Assembly: GCA_030272155.1 (NCBI GenBank)
Contig: CP126195.1
Coordinates: 1,595,001 to 1,659,000 of the forward strand
Source: Tetradesmus obliquus
Taxonomy: Eukaryota > Chlorophyta > Chlorophyceae > Sphaeropleales > Scenedesmaceae
Length of the DNA stretch: 64,000 nt
Direction of reading: 5' to 3'
Position 1 is the first letter of the stretch. Each line of letters starts with the position of its first letter. The translations under genes and the position numbers were made by a program. Under the pieces are notes generated by a model, which saw only the letters and a program-made list of their open reading frames with translations, was not told the DNA's origin and searched no databases. Positions 55,206 through 64,000 of this stretch are shown piece after piece.

Positions 55206-55976
55206 GTGATCGATGGCTTGAAGTGGGTGGCAGCTAACCAGAGCATGCTTTGGAAGATGCGCTGGGATAATAATTTCAAAGAGTTGTACTGGCGGCTTAT
55301 TATGGATGGCCTGCCGACATCGCGGCGTATGCACAAGTCGGGTGACACTTGCATGTGTGGCGCTGCATGTCCTGGTTGGGTTCATCATTTTTGGGAGTGC
55401 CCTGTTGCGGTAGCAGTGATTGACAGTGTGCTGTCTGAATTGCCTGCTGCATGGTGCACGCGGGCTGCAGGCCGCCCGCCGCTTGCTATGCGGCATGTCT
55501 GGTTGATGCAGCCGCCGGCTGGCCCTACCAAGCTCCACAGGGGCATTTGGAAGGTTGTCTGTCTAGCTGCTCTGAATGCCATGGATGTTGGCAGACGACA
55601 TGCTAATAAGTTGAGCATCCCGCCGCCCGCCCTGGCCGTGCAGCAGCCACCGCCGCTGCCGGCGGGCCAGGCGCTTATCACTGATACACTACAACCTGCA
55701 GCTCTCACTGCTGCGCAGCAACAGCATAATCAGCTGGTAGAGCAGCGCCGGCAGCAGCAGCAGCTGCATCAACAACAACAGCGACAACAGCTAGTAGCGC
55801 AGATGTTACAGGAGGCTAAGCAGCAAGCGGTGTTAAGGTTTTGGGAGTTGCTTGCTGATTTTGTGGCAACAGAGGCAGCGCCCGCTACTTGGCGGGTTGC
55901 GGTGCCTGGCAATCACCCGTTTCTGTGCTCTGATCCAGCGCAGCTGCGCATTGTACTGGCGCCCCGCTCTGGTTGA
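55206..55976 (+). mobile_element. LINE reverse transcriptase C-terminal fragment 2
   Basis: A 256-residue frame: KELYWRLIMDGLPTSRRMHK, then a Cys/His motif (CMCGAACPGWVHHFWECP), as in the zf-RVT region that follows reverse transcriptase in plant and algal LINEs. A Gln-rich linker (RQQQQLHQQQQRQQLVAQML) and a closing WELLADFVATEAAPATWR follow. No catalytic motifs are included. It differs in sequence from fragment 1, so it comes from another element family. Confidence 0.6.
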
Positions 55977-56591
55977 CCTTCCTGCCTCTGCATGTTGTGC
56001 TGTCAGCAGTTGTCGATTTTCCAGTTTCTGTCAAGGGCATGTTGCATGTGGTGGGTGTCGCAGCGCTGGTTTCTCAGCCCTTTCCTCCGTGCTGCATGTT
56101 TCTGTCCTTGTCAACAGTAAGGATTGCAGAAGCAGCAGAGCCCTAGTTTGCCTTAGTTTGCCTTAGTTTGCTTTGATTGCCTGTCAATCGTGCATGCTCC
56201 TGCTTGCTGCAGTCTGGTGAGTACAGCAGTGCCTTGATGCAATCATGCCAGACATTTATGGTGAGCAGCACCTTTGTGCACCCCGCTTACTGTTTGGACC
56301 ATGCTTGTCCTTCCCTGTGCGCTTTTTGCCTGGTGCGTGGAGCACATGCTGCTTTTCGTGCTGCATTTTCGCACTTGCTGCCCTGCATGTACATGTTCGT
56401 TTATGGGGAGATAGGGGCTGCGAGACGCCTCTGGAGTTTTCTTTGGTGGCGTCTTGTGGCTTGCTATCGAGTTCATACGATATGTGAGCTGAAAGTAGGG
56501 CGAGTGACTCACTCTCGGGTGATAGCTTGCCTTCTCCTGTAACAAGCCTCTTCTCCATGCACATATGCGTGCATAACCATTCATTCTTTTG

Positions 56592-56788
56592 GCATCAACA
56601 CTGCGTGTGCTGTGACTGACGGCTTTGCCTGCAAGGCCATATGTCAAGTTACACACACAGAGAGACTTTCTGGGGTGAGTCTCCTTGCGTGACAGCCTGT
56701 TTTGCTGAGTCGTCTGCGACGTTCCAGATTTTCGGGTGTTCGTTGCAACGTAGTTGCCTGTGCACACCGTGTAACCCCCTCTTCTTCT
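56592..56788. repeat. Direct repeat T, copy 1 (197 bp)
   Basis: Matches 59151-59347 with about two mismatches seen (for example GCGTGTG/GTGTGTG). Begins GCATCAACACTG and ends CCCCCTCTTCTTCT. The junctions on both sides differ, so it is a dispersed repeat. Confidence 0.85.
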
Positions 56789-57181
56789 ATGCTTTTGGCC
56801 GCCAAGTGGATATAGCTGAGTTGCACAACAGCCTTTTATTGCCTGGCATACTGTGTTGCGTGGCAATGGTTTGTGTGTGGTGCGGCGGTGATGGCCTTCT
56901 TCTCACTGTGTGTGCGTGCTTTCTCTGTGAGCTTCTGACATGCCAGAGCTAGCCGTCTTGCTTTGCAGGAGCTGTGCGTTGCCGTATCGCTGCTGCAACA
57001 TGTAGTTGTGCGGCCCTTGCAGCAGCTGGCTTGTTCTCTGCTCTCTCTCCCCAGTTTGTCGCCTCAGACCACCGCCTGCCAGGCTGTGTTGCTGGTGGTG
57101 GGTGTTGTTTCTGTGGGTTCAGCCCGCCCGCTGCACTGCATAAAGTGCAGCTTGCTGTCACTGACACTGTTTACACTAGTC

Positions 57182-57639
57182 CTGTCGTGCCCGATTAGGG
57201 TCTTGACCGATTGTATCTGGTGTGTGCATCTCATTGTTGTGGCTATCACTGCAGTCCTGGCACATGCCCCATCTGCACGTGTTTCAGGGTCTGATATGAC
57301 GTGTACTGCTGAGCTGGACAATCGATCCAAGCCGGGTACATAGTCGAGAGCGGCATCGAGTGCGATGTCTTCAGTTTCGCCCACGTTGTGCATTGAGCAT
57401 ATCTGCACATCGGGTAACAAGCCGAGCATCAGCCGAGCAGGCTCACTGTTGCGATCATGTAGACCAGGCTGCATGGTTGGGCGCAGATCTGCGACCACCG
57501 TAATTTCCAGTGATGCAGATAGTCAGCGAGTAGCTGCCAGCATGCGGCATCATGAAGATGTCGAGTATGCAGCGAACTCTACCTTTCCACTGTCGGGCAG
57601 CCATTAGGCGCAGCAAGCCGTAGCGCCGCAGCCGACTCA
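57182..57639. repeat. Direct repeat S, copy 1 (458 bp)
   Basis: Appears identical, wherever compared, to 58565-59022. Starts CTGTCGTGCCCGATTAGGGT and ends CGCAGCCGACTCA. It has no terminal inverted repeats and no long open frame beyond short ones shared by both copies. Confidence 0.9.
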
Positions 57640-58450
57640 CTAAACTGAAGACCATGCTGGTTCAGATCTGAGGGACCAAAGGAGCTTTCATGGCGTCTCG
57701 GCAGCAGTAGGCTCATCCAAGGTGACAGCACCACTCTGGAGGGAACAGCCAAGCATCGGCAACCCCAGCAGGGCATATCAGCGCCCTGGGCAACGTTTGT
57801 AGGCTTATTATAGTCCAAACGTGTGTCGTGGAGCTGCAGAAGTATGCCGTTTCGCCACCCTCAGATGCACCTGGATGCAGTGAACATGCAGTGTGCAGCC
57901 AGTCAGCAGCAGGGCTGTTGAGCGCAGCAGTGGAAAGTAGTAGTTGGCTTTTGCATCTGGAGTTTTGAGAGCAACTTCAGAGCAAAAACTCTCTGATGGC
58001 CTGGTACTCCATCATCAAGTTTGTTTGTGTGGCTTTTGGGCTGAGTGCACAGCATCGAGGCATAGCTGGCTGGCAGTGACTGGTTGAGCAGTTGCAGTGG
58101 CATCCTACTTATTGTACACGAGATGAGTGCGGCCACTCAGGCAGCAGGCATAGCGGCCCCTGACAGAGTGACAGCAGCCCCAAGCAAGCGGGCATAGCGC
58201 GGCTCTATAGCGAGGTGTCAGCAGCCACCTGAGTTTTGGTGACAGCAGTCCGTTGCGATTTGTGGATGGTTAGTCTGCATAACCAACCTGCACATTGTTG
58301 CAGCAGGTGAAACCGCTTTGTTGGCATGAGGTTCAGTTGCCAGCATGAGCATTCTAGCACAATCCACGGCTGCAGCACACCACATACACTTGCCTGGCAG
58401 TTGTCGCAGGCTAGTGTATGGGGGGGGTCTAGTGTGCCTTGACAGAGCTG

Positions 58451-59135
58451 ATTAATTTGAGCTCTTGTGTGCGAGCAGCACACATTGCAGTGAATTGCAG
58501 CCAATAGTATTGCATGGCTTGCACCACCGATCTTATACGACGGCGATCTCATATGTTGCGTCAGCTGTCGTGCCCGATTAGGGTCTTGACCGATTGTATC
58601 TGGTGTGTGCATCTCATTGTTGTGGCTATCACTGCAGTCCTGGCACATGCCCCATCTGCACGTGTTTCAGGGTCTGATATGACGTGTACTGCTGAGCTGG
58701 ACAATCGATCCAAGCCGGGTACATAGTCGAGAGCGGCATCGAGTGCGATGTCTTCAGTTTCGCCCACGTTGTGCATTGAGCATATCTGCACATCGGGTAA
58801 CAAGCCGAGCATCAGCCGAGCAGGCTCACTGTTGCGATCATGTAGACCAGGCTGCATGGTTGGGCGCAGATCTGCGACCACCGTAATTTCCAGTGATGCA
58901 GATAGTCAGCGAGTAGCTGCCAGCATGCGGCATCATGAAGATGTCGAGTATGCAGCGAACTCTACCTTTCCACTGTCGGGCAGCCATTAGGCGCAGCAAG
59001 CCGTAGCGCCGCAGCCGACTCATTAATTTGAGCTCTTGTGTGCGAGCAGCACACATTGCAGTGAATTGCAGCCAATAGTATTGCATGGCTTGCACCACCG
59101 ATCTTATACGACGGCGATCTCATATGTTGCGTCAG
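58451..59135. repeat. R-S-R mosaic: S copy 2 flanked by 114-bp direct repeats
   Basis: R (ATTAATTTGAGCTCTTGTGT to CATATGTTGCGTCAG) occurs at 58451-58564 and again at 59022-59135, identical by eye. Exactly between them lies S copy 2 (58565-59022). Copy 1 of S at 57182 has no R beside it. The block looks like an insertion of S with a very long target duplication, or a product of repeat-mediated rearrangement. Confidence 0.85.
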
Positions 59136-59150
59136 TCCTGCCTTTGTTTA

Positions 59151-59347
59151 GCATCAACACTGTGTGTGCTGTGACTGACGGCTTTGCCTGCAAGGCCATA
59201 TGTCAAGTTACACACACAGAGAGACTTTCTGGGGTGAGTCTCCTTGAGTGACAGCCTGTTTTGCTGAGTCGTCTGCGACGTTCCAGATTTTCGGGTGTTC
59301 GTTGCAACGTAGTTGCCTGTGCACACCGTGTAACCCCCTCTTCTTCT
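59151..59347. repeat. Direct repeat T, copy 2
   Basis: Partner of 56592-56788, offset 2,559 bp. It begins 15 bp after R copy 2, so the order T1-S1 on the left becomes S2-R-T2 here. Confidence 0.85.
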
Positions 59348-59817
59348 CAGCTGAGTTGCTGCAAGAACAGGGTTATACCACCAAGTTATCAGCAATAGCA
59401 CAATGCTTGGCACACACACCAGCAGCCATGCAAGCATTACAGACCCTTGCTGGCCAGACCGTGCATCAGGCATCACCCGCATGCATGCACTGCACAAATC
59501 ACTGCAGACGCAAATACGCTAGTGCACAAGAAGTGACATCGCTCGACATTGAACAGATGACATGTCGCAAGATCAACGCCGCAGTGGTGCGTAATCTGCA
59601 CAAACCGCAGTTGATCTCGACATGCACACAAGATCCGGAGCTTGCATCCATTGTCTGCAAGCACCAACTGCACTGCATTGCAGGTTTTGCTGATACGGCA
59701 CTGACCGCAACATGCAACAGTGGTGGCAGCTGCGACACTCGTGCGACAGTGCCTCAACAATGCTACCACGTGCGACGCAACACATGTGTGCTGCCTTCCA
59801 TTCCAGTACATGCATAG
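59248..59817 (+). CDS. Cys-rich open frame in repeat spacer, unknown
   Basis: A 189-codon frame; the first third overlaps repeat T. The unique part has many Cys and His (SPACMHCTNHCRRKYASAQE, CKHQLHCIAG, CNSGGSCDTR). No family is recognised. Its location in repeat debris suggests a mobile-element fragment rather than a host gene. Confidence 0.25.
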   Translation: MTACFAESSATFQIFGCSLQRSCLCTPCNPLFFSAELLQEQGYTTKLSAIAQCLAHTPAAMQALQTLAGQTVHQASPACMHCTNHCRRKYASAQEVTSLDIEQMTCRKINAAVVRNLHKPQLISTCTQDPELASIVCKHQLHCIAGFADTALTATCNSGGSCDTRATVPQQCYHVRRNTCVLPSIPVHA

Positions 59818-60791
59818 TAAGCCTCACAAACTCGTCATGTGCATGCAGGGTGGATACCTAAACGAAGAGCCGGGCAGCTATACCTGATGCAATAAAAAGT
59901 GATGCAACATAATATGCCGTTTCCTTATCGCACCGCAGTACAACGCCAGGGCAGCAATCAGAGCTCGTTCATGGATACGACCCTGACCATACATTGTATG
60001 TGCTGTCCCAGATTAAAAGTCTTTTTCTGCCTCTCAGAAATGCTGCTACAGCCTGCGTGGTTAGTTGAGGCAGGGCAAACAACAGCAAACCCAGCATGTC
60101 AACTCAGATGTGCATGTGCACTGATGGGCACTTCTCAACAGGGCTGCCACCAAGCTGGGCGCAGCATGCAGATCTGGATCTAGATGCATGCACACAATCT
60201 GGTGCCAGCTACATCGAGATCCATGCACACAACTGGATGCCAATCACCTGCGCGTGCTCGAATTCACAATGTATCAAATGCAGCGATGCTCATTCAAGGG
60301 CATCAATGCAGCTTCCAAACAAGTGCACGCCTCCATTCATGCAGCCAGCCACACACCCCAGTGGAGCCCCAGGCAAAGCCACATCACCGAAACGCATGCC
60401 ATGCAGGTGTGGCACCTCGCTAAATAGGATTACTCCATTGCGTTCAATAAATGCGGCAGAAGCGTGGTTTGTCAACCGCCCGATACAGGGAGGGATGTCA
60501 CATATCGCATGTGTTGGTGCCACATGGCACACAATGCTCCATGTCTGGTTCAGCACAGGTGATAAATACTGTCAAGCTTGCACACAACACAACATTTTCA
60601 AGATAACACTATGCTGTGTTGAATTTAGTTGCGGCAACTACGATGCATGAACTGCACCGCCAGCATACAGTTCAAATGTTCAAATGCACCACCCAGAGCA
60701 CAAGCAGGACAATCCTTCTGCTGTGCATGCTGGCATGCGCTAACCCAGAACTGCATGCACGCCAAAGCACGATTGCAAGCTACAATCACCC

Positions 60792-60795
<4 letters not shown>

Positions 60796-60828
<33 letters not shown>

Positions 60829-60837
60829 TGCTGCTGC
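60796..60837. repeat. CTG run next to the 3' end of bZIP copy 2
   Basis: About 14 CTG/TTG units lying just outside the duplicated arm. No coding role is evident. Confidence 0.6.
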
Positions 60838-60912
60838 ATCTCCACCCTTCCCCAGCTTGCATGCGCCCTCCCAGCACCAGACACGAGTCATATAATCAAA
60901 CCAAGTCAAAGT

Positions 60913-62486
60913 TCACACTGACTGCTGCTGCTGCTGCTGCTGCATCTCCTCCTTGCCCAGCAGGTGCCCCACCACCCCCCTGATCAGCGGCAGGTACGGA
61001 AAGCCCGTCACAATCATCACCGCCATCTGCTCGTTGTCCAGCGCCATCATCTGGCTCCAACCGAATGCCGTTATAACAGCGCGGCCCTGCATCAGGCTGC
61101 GCTCCACTGCATCTGCCAGCGCCTCAAGCTCCTGCTGCACACAGCTGACGGAGCTGCTGCACAGCCGCTGCACTGCAAAGCAGCCGGGAACGTTGCCGCT
61201 GCACCTCAGCACTGCAGCTGCCATGCCAGCTGCCATGCGGCTAGCGCTGCTGCTGAGGCTTGTGTGGCTGCTGCTGCTGCTGCTGCTGCTGCCATTGAGG
61301 CGAGTGAGCTGTGTAAGGCCCAATGCAGCATTGCTGCTATCAGGCAAGCTGAGCCCCAGCCCGCCCACCCCCTGGAACTTTGGAACGCCAGCAATGCGCA
61401 TACCAGTGTCCGTCTGCTGCGGCTGCTGCTTCTTCACAGCAGCAGCAGCCGACGCTGCTGCTGCTGCTGCTGCTGCTGCCGCAGGGCTGTTGATCGCGCG
61501 CTGCAGCTGCTGCCGGAGCTGCTGCCTGTGTGCATTCAGCTTCTGCATGGCTTTCACATACAGCGCCCAGCCAGCCTCTAGCTGCTGCCGCTGCTGCGGC
61601 CTCAGAGTGATGTGTCCTGCCAGCTCTGCCCACAACTCCGGACGCACCACGTCGTGCTTGAGTGTGACAAGGTTGATGGTGCGCATGTGCAGCGTTGATG
61701 CGGCTGCGCTGCTGCCGCCGTCGTTTGCTGCTGCTGCATCTGCTTGCTGCTGCTGCTGCAGCTGCTGGTCTACGTCGGTGCCCACTGCCCTGCTAAGTTT
61801 TGAGAAGGCAAGGATCTCTAACAAGTTCAACGGCAGGGGCGGATAGCCTGTGTCATCTGCTGAAGCCATTGGCACGCCTGGTAGTACTTCTGGTGCTGCT
61901 GCTGCTGCTTTGTGGTCTGCAGGAATGGAGCCAGCAGATGCCAGCACCTCGATTGCTGCTGCGACCACACGCTGCCTTGCTTCCTGCTGCTGCTGCTGCT
62001 GTTGCTGTGAATCTGACTGGTGCTGCCCTGGACCAGCAGCAGCAGCAGCAGCAGGCTGTGCTGAGCTGGCCTTGATGATGTGTGCTGCACACTGCTGGGC
62101 ATACAGCCTGTACTTGGTGTACAGTGCTGGCACATCCTGCAGCAGCAACAGCAGCAGCAGCAGCAGCGGCAGCACAAGGGCAGACTGTGTTTGCACTGGG
62201 TTATGTTGATACTGCACAAGCAGTGCAGCAGCGGCAGCAGCAGAAAAAGACCATGCCCTGCTGTGTATGTACACAGAGTAAAGTACAGAGCGAAGTACAG
62301 ATCCAGCCGCTACCATACCTGCACATACTGCTGCAGCATCTGCCGCTTCTTCATCTGCTGCTCCTGCTCCCTGCTGCTTCTTGATGCGTCATTCGAGCCC
62401 GAGCTGCTGCTGCTGCTGCTGTAACCGCTACTGGTGTGTGCATTGTTTTGGCCTGCAGAGCCACCTACGACTGCAGGGGACGCAGC

Positions 62487-62524
<38 letters not shown>

Positions 62525-62922
62525 CTGATGGCACATCAACAGGTCCCACAGACAGGTTGAGAGCAGCCAGCTGAGCAAGCATGGCCTCATGGGTCCCTAC
62601 TGCATTCTCCAGCATGGCTAGCTTACTGTGCAGTGCGGTGTTCTCTGCCTGCAGCTGCTGCAGCAGCTGCTGCTGTGCTGCCACCTGCAGCTCCATCTGC
62701 TCCACCTGCAGGTGTGCAGCAAGCAGCAGCAGCAGCAGCAGCAGCAGGAACGCTTGCAATTTGGTTTGAAGTATCTTGTGACCAGCACACTGTATGACAA
62801 CAGGATGCTGCTGTACTGTAGTGCATTGCGCGGCTGAAAGATGACGCAGGTAGCATTGCCTATCAGGTGACTGTGAGCTTTCCCATGGGTTCAAGGGCCG
62901 CTGTTTCTGATGCTGGTGTCCA

Positions 62923-62972
<50 letters not shown>

Positions 62973-63119
62973 AGAAAGACATGTTTTGGCTGCCAGTGAT
63001 GCATGCTAGCAAGCCAGTTCGCCGCACCTCCGCTTTCTTCCTTTGCCTTGCGCGCAGCGTGGCCCCATAGCCTGGGGTCAGCTGCCCAGGCTGCTTAGGT
63101 GGCCTGCCACGTCGTGTTG

Positions 63120-63167
<48 letters not shown>

Positions 63168-63708
63168 CCTGCTCGACCTGCTGTTGGTTCTGCTGCTTGT
63201 CAGTTTGCGGATCCTGTTGGTGCTGCTGCTTTTGTTGCAGCGGCTGCTTCTCCAACTGTTGCTGCTGCTGGGGTTGCTGCTGTGCTGCACTGTGGTACGC
63301 TGCATGCTGTGTAACCTGCACATGAGGTGTAGCTGTATGCTGCTGCTGCTGCAGCAGCAGCTGCTGGTGCTGTGCCTGCAGCTGCAGGATTTGCGCAGAC
63401 AGCGCTGCCGACTGCTCAGCATCTGGCACCAGACATGGCAGCACCGGTTGGCCTGCACCTGCTGCTGCTGCATGCCATGTGTGCCAAGGATGAGGCTGTT
63501 GCTGCTGCTGCTGCTGCTGTTGCTGAGGTTGTTGCTGTGTTAGTGCACTGAACAGCGGGCCCCCAAAAGGCGAGCTCCGCTGCTGCTGCTGAGGCGAGGG
63601 ATGTAAGCTCGGGAACAGAACGTTTGCGTTGTGCGGCGTTTCGTCGTCCGTCCATTGGAAAGCCTCCTGAAGGAAAGCCGCGAACTCATCGTCCTGAGCA
63701 GCATCCAT
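60913..63708 (-). CDS. bZIP-like transcription factor, copy 2 (with AT-hook)
   Basis: Paralogue of the gene at 49722-52548, in inverted orientation. Three phase-0 exons: 63028-63708, 62319-62705, 60913-62136; about 763 residues. N-terminus MDAAQDDEFAAFLQEAFQWT, poly-Gln blocks, then an AT-hook core (RRGRPPKQPG) that copy 1 lacks (GGNPPKQPR there). The basic end of exon 1 (RARQRKKAE) joins the zipper LLQQLQAENTALHSKLAMLE. Exon 3 repeats the unknown domain DVPALYTKYRLYAQQCAAHI and ends as in copy 1. The RPG-type hook suggests minor-groove binding to AT-rich DNA, which copy 1 may have lost. Both copies have intact frames, so neither is an obvious pseudogene. Copy 2 lacks the extra Ser/poly-Ser block seen near 51980 in copy 1. 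Confidence 0.75.
62929..62971. repeat. CTG run downstream of bZIP copy 2 exon 1 donor
   Basis: About 14 CTG units in intron 1 of copy 2. Copy 1 has only a short CAG tract near 50399, so the run expanded after duplication. Confidence 0.7.
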
Positions 63709-64000
63709 TATGCATCAAAACTTACACGTAATACGCTTGCATTTGTGATGATAGCTTTGTTTGGTACACCAACACGAGGGCCTAGTAAATGACCCCGCTG
63801 CTGGCGGTGTAACCGGTGTGCGTAAACTCCCTGGTGGTGACACATCCCGTCAGGGTGCAGGGCTTGGCCGAAGGGGTTTTGGGGACATGGAGCAAACTGG
63901 TGAGAGAAACTTGACAAAACTTAAGACATTGGTTCGTGATGAAGATGCAGGGGCTTTGCTTTTTGTGCCTGCAGAGGAGGGCAGCCAGCCTGGCTGGACG
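63709..64000 (+). CDS. Possible gene start running off the right edge
   Basis: From an ATG at 63887 the plus strand stays open to the window end (MEQTGERNLTKLKTLVRDED then AGALLFVPAEEGSQPGWT). The frame is also open upstream for some distance. The peptide looks coding in composition but is too short to identify. If real, it is divergent from bZIP copy 2. It may also be part of a mobile element. Confidence 0.25.

Larger units (their letters stand above)
52615..60851. other. Spacer of the inverted gene pair: retroelement and repeat debris
   Basis: CAG-poor DNA, unlike the flanks. It contains two reverse-transcriptase C-terminal fragments, a GCTAG-type satellite, a SINE-like segment and a set of exact direct repeats, all listed separately. 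Between them (53900-54760, 56000-56590, 57640-58450, 59820-60850) I find no convincing gene, only short open frames. Confidence 0.6.
49722..63708. repeat. Inverted gene duplication flanking a mobile-element cluster
   Basis: The arms are 49722 to about 52614 (plus) and about 60852-63708 (minus), with three matching exons in each and the same intron positions and phases. Homology reaches about 65 bp past both stop codons (shared GGTGCTGGGAGGGCGCATGC) but not upstream of the start codons. The 8.2-kb loop is filled with retroelement fragments and repeats. Confidence 0.85.

Noticed and set aside
52912-55976. The two reverse-transcriptase fragments as one interrupted LINE
   Set aside because: Their Cys/His motifs and flanks differ and both represent the same C-terminal part of the protein, so they are two different truncated elements.

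Overview
This is nuclear DNA from a unicellular green alga. The sequence is moderately GC-rich. Genes are cut by many short GT-AG introns, and coding and intronic DNA is full of CAG/CTG runs that encode poly-Gln and poly-Ala. One gene product has a plastid transit peptide, and TGTAA (the usual green-algal poly(A) signal) lies just after at least one stop codon. The style resembles Sphaeropleales chlorophytes (Scenedesmus/Tetradesmus-like); that placement is an inference, and no species is claimed. All exon models were built by hand from splice consensus, reading-frame continuity and family similarity.

Layout. Positions 1-2.9 kb are gene-poor, with one candidate terminal exon. Four minus-strand genes then follow up to 17.9 kb: a single-exon RS-domain nuclear protein (2908-4128), a REV7/MAD2L2-like HORMA protein (4286-5780), and a very large dynamin/SLIP-GC-like GTPase (6290-17926) whose first intron holds a perfect 47-bp hairpin. 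A SET-domain lysine methyltransferase gene (19268-22837, plus strand) is divergent from the GTPase. After a degenerate repeat tract (about 23.2-24.7 kb) come three more minus-strand genes: a plastid aldo/keto reductase (26082-30396, relatives of Arabidopsis At1g06690), NRDE2 (30868-37744) and TDP2 (38285-43560). An ATG18/WIPI PROPPIN gene (about 44.1-48.7 kb, plus strand) is divergent from TDP2. The right end carries two paralogous bZIP-like genes in inverted orientation (49722-52548 plus, 60913-63708 minus). Between them are 8.4 kb of retroelement debris: two LINE reverse-transcriptase C-termini, a tRNA-related SINE-like segment, a pentanucleotide satellite and a mosaic of exact direct repeats.

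The main discovery is a recurrent structure. In all six multi-exon genes between 6.3 and 49.3 kb, short segments that span a splice site (exon end plus donor, or acceptor plus exon start) are tandemly duplicated 2-6 times with periods of roughly 80-265 bp. I count about 24 such arrays. Some extra copies keep splice signals and reading frame, for example 48-nt, 63-nt and 156-nt cassettes. Others are frameshifted or have damaged splice sites. The ATG18 and aldo/keto reductase genes end in arrays of 5 and 4 alternative terminal exons. The single-exon RS gene, REV7 and the bZIP pair show none that I could see. The genes have housekeeping roles (DNA repair, RNA surveillance, autophagy, plastid redox, protein methylation) and do not form an obvious pathway.
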